NCBI RefSeq assembly: GCF_025244925.1
Contig: NZ_CP104275.1
Coordinates: 1,178,001-1,242,000, forward strand
Direction: 5' to 3'
DNA from: Arthrobacter zhaoxinii
GTDB lineage: Bacteria > Actinomycetota > Actinomycetes > Actinomycetales > Micrococcaceae
Length of the DNA: 64,000 nucleotides
The translations under genes were made by a program, and so were the position numbers. This document shows positions 1 to 7,466 of the stretch, piece after piece. Within the stretch, counting starts at the first letter, position 1, and every line of letters starts with the position of its first letter. The notes below the pieces were generated by a model. It worked only from the letters and a program-made list of their open reading frames with translations. It was not told the DNA's origin and searched no databases.

Positions 1-1299
1 GTCACCGACATTGCAGTCCTGGTTGTTGCAGCCGACGACGGCGTTATGCCGCAGACGGTGGAAGCACTCAACCACGCACAGGCAGCCAATGTGCCGATCG
101 TGGTGGCAGTGAACAAGATCGATAAGGAAGGCGCCAACCCGGAGAAGGTCCGCGGCCAGCTGACCGAATACGGACTGGTTCCCGAGGAATACGGTGGCGA
201 CACCATGTTCGTTGAGGTCTCTGCCCGCCAGAACCTCAACATTGACGCCCTGCTCGAGGCCGTGCTGCTCACCGCAGACGCTGCCCTGGACATGCGCGCC
301 AACCCGAACAAGGACGCCCGCGGTATCGCGATCGAAGCCAACCTGGACAAGGGCCGCGGTGCAGTTGCCACCGTGCTGGTCCAGTCCGGCACGCTGAAGG
401 TCGGCGACACGATCGTGGCGGGAACGGCCCACGGCCGCGTCCGTGCCATGTTCGACGAGAACGGCGACAACGTCACCGAAGCCGGACCGTCGCGTCCGGT
501 CCAGGTGCTCGGCCTGTCCAACGTTCCCCGCGCCGGCGACACGTTCTTCGTCACCGACGACGAGCGCACCGCCCGCCAGATCGCTGAAAAGCGTGAAGCT
601 GCGGACCGCAACGCGGCCCTGGCCAAGCGCCGCAAGCGCATCAGCCTCGAGGACTTCGACCAGGCCGTTGCCGACGGCAAGGTTGACACTCTTAACCTCA
701 TCCTCAAGGGTGACGTTTCCGGTGCCGTTGAAGCCCTGGAAGACTCGCTGCTCAAGATCGACGTCGGCGAAGGCGTGCAGCTGCGCGTCATCCACCGCGG
801 CGTCGGTGCCATCACGCAGAACGACGTCAACCTGGCGACGGTGGACAACGCCGTCATCATCGGCTTCAACGTCAAGCCGGCTGAGCGCGTTGCCGACCTG
901 GCAGAGCGCGAAGGCGTCGACATGCGCTTCTACTCCGTCATCTACGCAGCAATTGATGACATTGAGCTTGCACTGAAGGGCATGCTCAAGCCCGAGTACG
1001 AAGAGGTCCAGCTCGGCACCGCCGAGGTCCGCGAAGTCTTCCGCTCCTCCAAGTTCGGAAACATCGCCGGCTCGATCGTCCGCTCCGGTGTCATCCGGCG
1101 CAACGCCAAGGCACGGGTCACCCGCGACGGCAAGGTCATCGGTGACAACCTCACCGTTGAGTCGCTCAAGCGGTTCAAGGACGACGCCACCGAGGTCCGC
1201 ACGGACTTCGAGTGTGGTATCGGTCTGGGCTCGTTCAACGACGTCAACCAGGGCGACATCATCGAGACCTTCGAGATGCGCGAGAAGCCGCGCGTCTAA
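1..1299 (+). CDS. infB: Translation initiation factor IF-2, C-terminal part
   Basis: The reading frame is open from the first base, so this is the last 432 residues of IF-2, whose full length in actinobacteria is roughly 900 or more. IF-2 is the GTPase that places initiator tRNA on the 30S subunit. The G4 motif NKID lies at residues 38-41 of the visible part and the G5 SA motif at 74-75. Domain II follows with the VGDTIVAG segment, then the C-terminal domains. The P-loop and G3 motif are outside the window. It sits just upstream of rbfA, the usual order, but a strong hairpin separates the two genes. The stop is TAA. Confidence 0.97.
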   Translation, partial: VTDIAVLVVAADDGVMPQTVEALNHAQAANVPIVVAVNKIDKEGANPEKVRGQLTEYGLVPEEYGGDTMFVEVSARQNLNIDALLEAVLLTADAALDMRANPNKDARGIAIEANLDKGRGAVATVLVQSGTLKVGDTIVAGTAHGRVRAMFDENGDNVTEAGPSRPVQVLGLSNVPRAGDTFFVTDDERTARQIAEKREAADRNAALAKRRKRISLEDFDQAVADGKVDTLNLILKGDVSGAVEALEDSLLKIDVGEGVQLRVIHRGVGAITQNDVNLATVDNAVIIGFNVKPAERVADLAEREGVDMRFYSVIYAAIDDIELALKGMLKPEYEEVQLGTAEVREVFRSSKFGNIAGSIVRSGVIRRNAKARVTRDGKVIGDNLTVESLKRFKDDATEVRTDFECGIGLGSFNDVNQGDIIETFEMREKPRV

Positions 1300-1306
1300 T
1301 CCGTGG

Positions 1307-1350
1307 CCGCAGGCCGCCGGGAGATCCGGCGGCCTGCGGGTACTTTGTTT
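1307..1350 (+). terminator. Hairpin with T-rich tail between infB and rbfA
   Basis: A perfect 14-bp stem (1307-1320 with 1326-1339) with a five-base loop is followed by a T-rich stretch (1341-1350). It looks like an intrinsic terminator or attenuator after infB, so rbfA is probably expressed by read-through or from a separate start. Confidence 0.6.
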
Positions 1351-1373
1351 TCCAGTCTTAGTAAGGAGAGGTA

Positions 1374-1847
1374 ATGGCAGATCCAGCACGCGCTGCGAAA
1401 CTCGCTGACCGTATCAAGGTAGTAGTTGCCCAGGCGCTTGAGCGGCGGATCAAGGATCCCCGGCTGGGATTCGTGACCATCACCGATGCGCGGGTCACCA
1501 ACGATCTGCAGCACGCCACTTTGTACTACACGGTGTTCGGCGACGAGGAACAGCAGGCAGATACCAAGGCCGCCCTGGAGTCCGCACGCGGAATCCTGCG
1601 CGCCGAGGTGGGCAAGAACATCACCGTCCGCCTGACGCCCACGCTCGAATTCGTTGCCGACGAGATCCCGGTCAACGCCGGACACCTCGAGGAACTGATC
1701 CGGGCAGCCAAACAGCGCGACGCCGAACTGGCAGCGCTGAAGGAAGGCGCCACCTACGCCGGCGACGCCGATCCGTACCGCAAGGATGAAGAGGACTTCG
1801 ACGAAGACCTTGACTCCGAGGCACCGGTCAACTCCGACGCCAAGTAG
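1374..1847 (+). CDS. rbfA: 30S ribosome-binding factor RbfA
   Basis: A 157-residue protein matching RbfA, the KH-fold factor that helps mature 16S rRNA and the 30S subunit. The family hallmark is visible early: a VAQALERRIKDPRL stretch, then TITDARVTNDLQHA and a YYTVFG strand. The C-terminal 25 residues are very acidic (DEEDFDEDLDSE), a common tail in actinobacterial RbfA. A clear ribosome binding site (AAGGAGAGG) lies just before the ATG. It follows infB as in most actinobacteria. Length and content are typical. Confidence 0.96.
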   Translation: MADPARAAKLADRIKVVVAQALERRIKDPRLGFVTITDARVTNDLQHATLYYTVFGDEEQQADTKAALESARGILRAEVGKNITVRLTPTLEFVADEIPVNAGHLEELIRAAKQRDAELAALKEGATYAGDADPYRKDEEDFDEDLDSEAPVNSDAK

Positions 1848-1863
1848 TTTCCAGACGCTTTTC

Positions 1864-1900
1864 AAAAAGGAGCGGCTCCCCGCGGAGCCGCTCCTTTTTT
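1864..1900. terminator. Terminator after rbfA, bidirectional in form
   Basis: An inverted repeat with stem 1864-1879 and 1884-1899 around a four-base loop begins with A5 and ends with T6. It can end transcription of rbfA on plus and of the convergent aminotransferase on minus. Confidence 0.92.
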
Positions 1901-1915
1901 GCTGCCCCGGTCCGC

Positions 1916-3073
1916 TTAGGCAGGATGCCCGGGGAGCGGCAGCCGGCGCACGCCCTCCAGCAGCTCCGCCCGGTCCCCGCAGAGTGCAATCCGGATCCAG
2001 CCCTCACCGATGGAGCCGAACGCCGTCCCCGGGGCCACGGCCACCGATTCCTCCTTGAGGAACCTGTTGGTCCAGGCGCGGACGTTTCCTCCGGTGACGG
2101 AAGACATGTCCGCCCAAAGGTAGAAGGCGCCCCGGGCCGTAAGATAGGGGATTCCCTTCCCGTCGAGGACGGCGCAGGCAGCGTCCCGGTTAGCCCGGTA
2201 ATGGGCGGAAGCGTTGGCCACGTAGTCCTGCGGACCGGTCAGGGCAGCCAGCGCCGCATACTGCGACGGCGACGCCACGCAGGACACGATGGACTCCATC
2301 ACCGTGCTCGCCACCTGTTCCAGTCCTGCCGGCATCACCAGTGCACCGATGCGCAGGCCGGTCAGCCCGTAGGTCTTGGACAGTGTGAGGGAGGTGATGA
2401 CGCGTTCGCCGGCGTCGCCGTCGAACGTCAGGGGGCTGACGTGGGGCACATCGAAGGTGAAGGCCTCGTAGCATTCGTCCGACACGATCCACAGGTCATG
2501 CCGCCGTGCCAGCTCCACCAGCGACCGGGTGAGTTCGCGGCTGAACACGGCACCCAGCGGGTTGGAGGGGGAATTGAGCAGCAGTACCCGGGTGCGCGGC
2601 GTCAGCAGCGCCTCGATGTCTTCGATCCGCGGCTGGAATCCGTTGTCCGGGTAGAGCGGGTATTCCACCGGCACTGCGTGCAGCAGCTTCGCGGTCATCG
2701 CGAACGTCGGATAGCCCGGATTGGGCACCAGGACCTCGTCACCGGCATCCAGGAGCAGGCTCAGGGCCAGATGCAGACCCTGCTGCGCCCCGGACGTGAT
2801 GAACACCCGCTCGGGAGATATGTCCATTCCGGACGCTGCCCCGGCATGCCGTGCAAACGCAGCGCGCAGGGGAGCGATGCCGGCGTTGGGGGTGTAGCCG
2901 GTTTCATCCCGGTCCAGCGTGGCCCGCGCCGCCTCAAGAATATGGGGCGGGGTGGGGAACCCCGGTTCGCCGATGCTCAGGACAACGGCATCCGGCGTGG
3001 CCCACGCCGCCTGGGTGATTTCACGGATCTGGTTGGCCGGGACGTTCCGGACGTGGGGTGAGAGCTGTGCCAT
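1916..3073 (-). CDS. Class I/II PLP-dependent aminotransferase
   Basis: A 385-residue fold-type I aminotransferase of the aspartate aminotransferase superfamily. The expected PLP-binding features are present: TSGAQQG near 93-99, NPLG at 171-174, the Asp of SDECYE at 199, and the Schiff-base lysine at 233 in LSKTYGLTG, followed by RIG. The protein is full length. The substrate cannot be read from the sequence; candidates are aspartate, aromatic or N-succinyl-diaminopimelate type enzymes. It lies on the minus strand between rbfA and truB and looks monocistronic. A divergent truB promoter begins about 60 bases beyond its start codon. Confidence 0.9.
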   Translation of the reverse strand: MAQLSPHVRNVPANQIREITQAAWATPDAVVLSIGEPGFPTPPHILEAARATLDRDETGYTPNAGIAPLRAAFARHAGAASGMDISPERVFITSGAQQGLHLALSLLLDAGDEVLVPNPGYPTFAMTAKLLHAVPVEYPLYPDNGFQPRIEDIEALLTPRTRVLLLNSPSNPLGAVFSRELTRSLVELARRHDLWIVSDECYEAFTFDVPHVSPLTFDGDAGERVITSLTLSKTYGLTGLRIGALVMPAGLEQVASTVMESIVSCVASPSQYAALAALTGPQDYVANASAHYRANRDAACAVLDGKGIPYLTARGAFYLWADMSSVTGGNVRAWTNRFLKEESVAVAPGTAFGSIGEGWIRIALCGDRAELLEGVRRLPLPGHPA

Positions 3074-3135
3074 ATCCGAATGCTATGCCACCACCGGACA
3101 CCCGGGGTGCGGCTCCGGCGCCTCGCCCCGCAACA

Positions 3136-3141
3136 TATACT
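3136..3141 (+). promoter_or_regulatory. -10 hexamer TATACT of truB, leaderless type
   Basis: TATACT ends seven bases before the GTG start at 3149. That spacing puts the expected transcription start on or next to the start codon. No convincing -35 is seen. Confidence 0.6.
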
Positions 3142-3148
3142 GAAAGGC

Positions 3149-4057
3149 GTGAATTCAGGGCAGGTCCGTTCAGGACTGATTATTGTGGACAAGCCGCAGG
3201 GATGGACGAGCCACGATGTGGTCGGACGCATGCGGAGGCTGGCGGGCACCCGGAAGGTCGGACATGCAGGCACCCTGGATCCGATGGCTACCGGAGTGCT
3301 GGTGGTGGGCATCAACAAGGCAACCCGCCTGCTGACCTACATTGTCGGCACCACCAAGACCTACGAGGCCACCATCCGGCTCGGCCAGTCGACCGTCACG
3401 GACGACGCCGAGGGCGAAGTCACATCCGAGACCATTGCGGCCGCCGTGACGGACGACGAAATCCGCGCTGCGGTGGCGGACCTGACCGGCGACATCCAGC
3501 AGGTTCCCAGCAGCGTCAGTGCGATCAAGGTCAACGGCGAACGTTCCTACGCCAAGGTCCGGGCCGGGGGAGAAGTGAACCTGCCCGCCCGGCCGGTCAC
3601 CGTCTCCCGCTTCGAGGTCCACGACATCCGGCGGGAAAACGGCGGCAAGGTCCGCGACGTCGACGTCACCGTCGACTGCTCCTCCGGCACCTACATCCGG
3701 GCCCTCGCCCGTGACCTCGGGGCCGCGCTGGGCGTCGGCGGGCACCTGACCGCCCTGCGCCGCACCTGCGTGGGACCGTTCAGCCTGGAGCAGGCCTCCA
3801 CACTGGACGAGCTGGCCGAGGACCTGCGGGTCCTGGACCTCGACGACGCCGCCGCAGACCTGTTCCCGGTCCGCAGCCTCTCCGCCGCCGAGGCCGAGGA
3901 TCTTTCGCACGGCCGCCGGATCACTGCCGCCGGCGACGGACAGCCCGGACCGGTGGCCGCCGTGGACCCGGACGGCCGGGTGGTGGGCCTGCTGGAGGAG
4001 AAGGGCGGGCAGGCCAAGGCGCTGCTGGTCTTTACTCCCGGAAACGAGAAAGCCTAA
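3149..4057 (+). CDS. truB: tRNA pseudouridine(55) synthase TruB
   Basis: A 302-residue TruB, which isomerises U55 in the T loop of tRNAs. The catalytic aspartate is in GHAGTLDPMATG at about residue 44, and the LLTYIVGTTKTYEA and SSGTYIRALARDLG motifs follow. The frame is open further upstream (an ATG at 3080), but homology begins at SGLIIVDKPQGWTSHD, which fits the GTG at 3149. That GTG sits just behind a -10 hexamer. The upstream extension would also run into the divergent gene's promoter. The next gene starts on the base after the stop codon. Confidence 0.95.
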   Translation: MNSGQVRSGLIIVDKPQGWTSHDVVGRMRRLAGTRKVGHAGTLDPMATGVLVVGINKATRLLTYIVGTTKTYEATIRLGQSTVTDDAEGEVTSETIAAAVTDDEIRAAVADLTGDIQQVPSSVSAIKVNGERSYAKVRAGGEVNLPARPVTVSRFEVHDIRRENGGKVRDVDVTVDCSSGTYIRALARDLGAALGVGGHLTALRRTCVGPFSLEQASTLDELAEDLRVLDLDDAAADLFPVRSLSAAEAEDLSHGRRITAAGDGQPGPVAAVDPDGRVVGLLEEKGGQAKALLVFTPGNEKA

Positions 4058-4432
4058 ATGGCAGTGGACCCGCTGTTCCTCGTCGGTTCCCTGGTCTGCC
4101 TGGTCTCCGTGGTGCTGTGCATCGGCGCCGCGGTACTTAAGCAGGGACCCAACGACCTCACCATCCTGTCCGCGGCCGCCGTCGAACTGTTCCTGCTGGT
4201 CTACGGGGCAGCGTCCCTGCTCCGCCTCGCCGGCGGCCAGGGCATCGCCGGAGCAGCGTGGGAGTTCTGGGGCTATCTGCTGACGGCGCTGATCATTCCG
4301 GTCGGCGCTGTCTGGTGGTCCCTCATGGACCGGAGCCGATGGAGCAACATTGTGCTTTCCGCCGTGGGAATCACCGTATTTGTCATGCTGTTCCGGATGG
4401 AACAGATCTGGGACGGAGCAACTCTTCTATGA
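4058..4432 (+). CDS. Small membrane protein of unknown function
   Basis: A 124-residue protein with about four hydrophobic segments (around residues 5-25, 35-58, 68-88 and 95-112) and no catalytic motif that I recognise. The ATG follows the truB stop codon directly (TAAATG), and its own stop overlaps the start of the next gene (ATGA), so truB and the two membrane genes are very likely co-transcribed and translationally coupled. Similar small integral membrane proteins occur in actinobacteria near truB and ribF. No function can be assigned. Confidence 0.8.
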   Translation: MAVDPLFLVGSLVCLVSVVLCIGAAVLKQGPNDLTILSAAAVELFLLVYGAASLLRLAGGQGIAGAAWEFWGYLLTALIIPVGAVWWSLMDRSRWSNIVLSAVGITVFVMLFRMEQIWDGATLL

Positions 4433-4872
4433 ACCGCAGCAGCAACTCCAACGACCCCGGAGCCGTGTCCCCGCCGTCCGGGCGCAATGCAGGTCCCGGC
4501 CGGCTGCTGGTAGCGGTCTACGCCATCTTCGCGCTGGCAGCGACGGCACGGGCGGCCTTCCAGATCCTCACCAAGTTCGACCATGCTCCGATTGCCTACC
4601 TGCTTTCCGCCTTCGCAGCCGTCGTCTACATCGTGGCCACCGTCGGCCTGGCCCGGTCCGGCGCCACCGCGTATCGGGTCTCGGTCGCGGCGGTGGGCGT
4701 GGAAATGGCCGGCGTGCTGGCTGTCGGAATCTTCGGCCTGATCGACCCCGCCGCACTGCCCGACGACACGGTCTGGTCCGGCTTCGGCAGCGGCTACGGC
4801 TATGTCCCGCTGGTCCTGCCGATCATCGGGCTGTGGTGGCTTTACCGGCACCGCGCAGACGCGCGCCGCTGA
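4429..4872 (+). CDS. Small membrane protein of unknown function
   Basis: A 147-residue protein starting at the ATG that overlaps the previous stop by four bases. After a short polar N-terminus (Ser/Asn-rich) there are four hydrophobic stretches, including LLVAVYAIFALAATARAAFQ and SVAAVGVEMAGVLAVGIFGL. The end is short and basic (HRADARR). The frame is open farther upstream, but that part lies inside the preceding gene and is not hydrophobic in pattern. No family is recognised with certainty. Confidence 0.8.
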   Translation: MNRSSNSNDPGAVSPPSGRNAGPGRLLVAVYAIFALAATARAAFQILTKFDHAPIAYLLSAFAAVVYIVATVGLARSGATAYRVSVAAVGVEMAGVLAVGIFGLIDPAALPDDTVWSGFGSGYGYVPLVLPIIGLWWLYRHRADARR

Positions 4873-4955
4873 AATAAGTATGCTTACCTGTTTCGCGGAA
4901 CTGCGTGAGACGATGGCAGGAACAACTACCGTTCCCACTCCGTCAAGGGAGAACC

Positions 4956-5624
4956 ATGAGCAACGCAGAGCCAACACCGGGAGACCGGAACAGCCCTTCC
5001 GGCGACGTGCCGGGAACCTCCGCCCCGCGAACCGGGGGAACTCCGTCGCCGGCCGCTTCGACGCCTGACGCCCGGTCGTCCCGGACAACGCCGGGACGGC
5101 AGTCCGGGCGCAAGCAGGCAAAGCCCGGCAGGCAGCCCAAGGCCGCCAAGCCCTTCAAGAGCAGCGACGACTGGGGTGTCTTCCGCGCCGTCGTCATCGG
5201 CGTGGGCATCCTGGTGGCAGGCTTCGGCCTCTACAACCTCATCACCGGAACGGCCGGCCTGCCGGAAGTTTCCGGGGGAGAGGTGAATCCCACGCTGGAA
5301 AGCCAGTACCGGTTCTTCGCCGCCATGATGGTGGGCGTGGGTGCCGCGTTCGTGGCGATCGCCGTGAAGTTCCAGTGGGCAAACATGCTGTGGCTTGTCT
5401 GCCTGATGGTGTTCCTGGGCGGGATCGGCAGGGTGCTCTCCTGGGCGTTCTCCGGAACCCCGCACTTCACCTTCATTGTGCTGATGATCGTTGAACTCGC
5501 CTTCCCGCCGGCGCTGCTGGTCTGGCACCGGTTCATCGCCAAGACTTCTGACATGCGCCGCGAGTTCAGCCAGCAGGCAGGCGGCGGTGCCGGTGATCCC
5601 GGGATTGCGGGCGGTTCCCGGTAA
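4956..5624 (+). CDS. DUF4345-like membrane protein
   Basis: A 222-residue protein. The first 75 residues are polar, rich in Ser, Pro, Gly and Lys (PGRQSGRKQAKPG) and probably disordered in the cytoplasm. From about residue 80 there are four membrane segments with the spacing and motifs of DUF4345 proteins: VAGFGLYNLITG, LESQYRFFAAM, VCLMVFLGGIGRVLSWA and a final IVELAFPPALLVWHR. The start is set by AAGGGAGA eight bases before the ATG. Function is unknown. It stands between the truB group and ribF. Confidence 0.75.
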   Translation: MSNAEPTPGDRNSPSGDVPGTSAPRTGGTPSPAASTPDARSSRTTPGRQSGRKQAKPGRQPKAAKPFKSSDDWGVFRAVVIGVGILVAGFGLYNLITGTAGLPEVSGGEVNPTLESQYRFFAAMMVGVGAAFVAIAVKFQWANMLWLVCLMVFLGGIGRVLSWAFSGTPHFTFIVLMIVELAFPPALLVWHRFIAKTSDMRREFSQQAGGGAGDPGIAGGSR

Positions 5625-5729
5625 GCGCCGCTGATCGGACATAATGGATAGGTCCCGGCGCGGCGGAAGCAGCCCGGGAGCCTGGATCAGCCGATCGACC
5701 GGCACTGAAAATGCTGTTAAGGAGCCTGT

Positions 5730-6713
5730 GTGTACTACTGGAATGACCTGGCGGAGATTCCTGCCGATATCGGTCCGACAGTAATCACCATCGGCAACTT
5801 CGACGGAGTGCACCTGGGACACCAGCATGTGCTCAACCGGCTGGTGAAAGTGGCGCGGGCCCAGGACGCGGCCGCCGTGGCCATCTCCTTCGACCCCCAC
5901 CCGGCGCAGGTGCACCGGCCCGAAAGCGCACCCGAACTGATCATGGGCGCCAAGGACCGCGTACAGGCCCTGGCGGACACCGGGCTGGACGGCCTGCTCA
6001 TGATGCATTACACCCTGGACCTGGCCTCCCTGACCGCAGAGGAATTTGTCCGGCGGGTCCTGGTGGAGGCACTGCACGCCCGGACCGTCGTCATCGGCCA
6101 CGACGTCCGCTTCGGCAAGGGCAACGCAGGGGACCTGGACACCATGCGCGAACTCGGCCGGGAACTGGGCTTCGCCGTCGAGGCCGTGGAGGACTTCGGT
6201 GCCCTTCCCGACGGCCCGGCCTCCGGACGCCGGTGTTCGTCCACCTGGATCCGCGAGGCCCTCCGCGAGGGCGATGTCCGCACCGCCGCCCGCCTGCTGG
6301 GACGCACCCACCGGATGCGCGGTGAAGTGGTGCACGGCGCCGCACGCGGACGGCAGCTGGGGTTCCCCACCGCCAACCTCGCCCCCGAGTCCTCCGGCCT
6401 CATTCCCGCCGACGGCATCTACGCCGGCTGGCTGGTGGACCAAACCGGGACCCGATGGCCGGCCGCCGTGTCGGTGGGCTCCAACCCGACCTTCGAGGGA
6501 GTGAGCCGGCAGGTGGAGGCGCACGTGATCGACCGTCCCGACGAGGAAATCGGGGACTTCAATCTCTACGGCCAGCACGTGATCGTGGAGTTCGTGGACC
6601 GGCTGCGCGGCATGATCGCCTACACCGGACCGGAAGCCCTGGTTGAGCAGATGCGGCTCGACGTCGAACGCACCCGCGAGGTCCTTTCGACAGAAAGCGG
6701 CACGGGCAGGTAA
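5730..6713 (+). CDS. ribF: Bifunctional riboflavin kinase / FAD synthetase
   Basis: A 327-residue RibF that phosphorylates riboflavin to FMN and adenylates FMN to FAD. The N-terminal nucleotidyltransferase domain shows GNFDGVHLGHQ with the HxGH motif near residues 24-34. A second motif with WIREALREGD is near 170. The C-terminal flavokinase domain begins at GEVVHGAARGRQLGFPTANL, with GVSVGSNPTF-like strands after it. The GTG start follows a good AAGGAG site by about five bases; a second GTG two bases upstream is out of frame. It precedes rpsO, a common order in actinobacteria. Confidence 0.96.
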   Translation: MYYWNDLAEIPADIGPTVITIGNFDGVHLGHQHVLNRLVKVARAQDAAAVAISFDPHPAQVHRPESAPELIMGAKDRVQALADTGLDGLLMMHYTLDLASLTAEEFVRRVLVEALHARTVVIGHDVRFGKGNAGDLDTMRELGRELGFAVEAVEDFGALPDGPASGRRCSSTWIREALREGDVRTAARLLGRTHRMRGEVVHGAARGRQLGFPTANLAPESSGLIPADGIYAGWLVDQTGTRWPAAVSVGSNPTFEGVSRQVEAHVIDRPDEEIGDFNLYGQHVIVEFVDRLRGMIAYTGPEALVEQMRLDVERTREVLSTESGTGR

Positions 6714-6716
6714 ACT
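6686..6716 (+). promoter_or_regulatory. Candidate promoter for rpsO
   Basis: TTCGAC (6686-6691) and TAAACT (6711-6716) are separated by 19 bases. The -10 overlaps the ribF stop codon. It would give a leader of about 135 bases before rpsO. Confidence 0.45.
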
Positions 6717-6765
6717 GGATTCAAATTCGGCTGCGGTCCGTGGCGGCTGAATTTCTTTATGTTCC

Positions 6766-6792
6766 GGGGCCTGTGCCCCAGGGGTTCGCCCC
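6766..6792 (+). promoter_or_regulatory. Two adjacent hairpins in the rpsO leader
   Basis: Two small perfect GC hairpins lie one base apart: GGGGC-CTGT-GCCCC at 6766-6779 and GGGG-TTCG-CCCC at 6781-6792. They sit about 70 bases before the rpsO start. Ribosomal protein S15 is known to bind its own leader in several bacteria, so an autoregulatory structure is plausible, but this is inference. Confidence 0.4.
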
Positions 6793-6859
6793 AGGAGCAG
6801 AAAGATTCCCGGCAGCGAAGTGCTGACTCGGGCCTCACGGCACAACTCTAGGAGTTACA

Positions 6860-7129
6860 TTGGCACTCGATCCCGCCGTCAAGCAGGAGATCATTCGGGA
6901 ATTCGCTCGGGCTGAAGGGGACACCGGTTCCCCCGAGGTTCAGGTTGCTGTGCTTTCACGGCGCATCCTCGACCTGACCGAGCACCTGAAGACCCACAAG
7001 CACGACCACCACACCCGCCGCGGCCTGATGGCCATGGTTGGTCGCCGTCGTCGCATGCTGACCTACCTGCGCGAGACCGACATCGCCCGCTACCGTGCGC
7101 TCATCGAGCGCCTCGGCCTGCGTCGATAG
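6860..7129 (+). CDS. rpsO: 30S ribosomal protein S15
   Basis: An 89-residue S15, the standard length. It binds 16S rRNA and helps assemble the 30S platform. The family signature is clear: [31 protein letters not shown] and a closing [13 protein letters not shown] with [12 protein letters not shown]. The start is a TTG preceded by TAGGAG; the usual MALD start fits it. A terminator-like hairpin follows the stop, so rpsO and pnp are probably partly uncoupled. Confidence 0.98.
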   Translation: MALDPAVKQEIIREFARAEGDTGSPEVQVAVLSRRILDLTEHLKTHKHDHHTRRGLMAMVGRRRRMLTYLRETDIARYRALIERLGLRR

Positions 7130-7138
7130 TCTTTGTGG

Positions 7139-7176
7139 AAGGCGGCACCTGTGCACTGCACGGGGAGCCGCCTTTT
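7139..7176 (+). terminator. Terminator after rpsO
   Basis: AAGGCGGC (7139-7146) pairs with GCCGCCTT (7067 family arm at 7167-7174), with a small inner GTGC/GCAC stem, and is followed by TT. The stem is GC-rich with a short T run. Confidence 0.6.
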
Positions 7177-7321
7177 GCGCAGGCAGGCATGGACACCGGG
7201 AAAGCCGGAAGCGCACCTGTCTGATTCGGGTCTCCGCTCCAGGGGACCTGCGAAGGTAGTAAAGAAGTAATGCAGTAAAGAAGCACACATCACAGGAGTC
7301 AGCCAGCATCGCAGCATTCGC

Positions 7322-7405
7322 GGTCCTCGGTAGTGGTCTCCGGGAGATTCTGCCCGAGGACCTCGATCGAAGACCGGGTGTTGAACGTGCGGCCCGTGCC
7401 GCACG
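7322..7405 (+). promoter_or_regulatory. Two hairpins in the pnp leader
   Basis: A 9-bp stem (7322-7330 with 7354-7362) and an 8-bp stem with a four-base loop (7386-7393 with 7398-7405) precede pnp. In other bacteria PNPase represses its own mRNA through an RNase III-cut leader hairpin. These stems could serve that role here. Confidence 0.4.
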
Positions 7406-7466
7406 GCAAGAAGTTCGAACGGTGCTGGGTGCCTCCGCCCACAGAAGAAACGGAGGTGACTCTCAT

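Larger units (their letters stand above)
7130..7466 (+). other. rpsO-pnp intergenic region with structured leader
   Basis: This 337-base gap has no gene. It begins with the rpsO terminator hairpin, continues through an A-rich stretch near 7255-7295, and ends in a pnp leader with two strong hairpins. No convincing promoter hexamers were found by eye. Confidence 0.6.

Noticed and set aside
7412..7419. GTTCGAAC palindrome before pnp
   Set aside because: It has both SOS half-sites but no four-base spacer, so it does not fit a LexA box.
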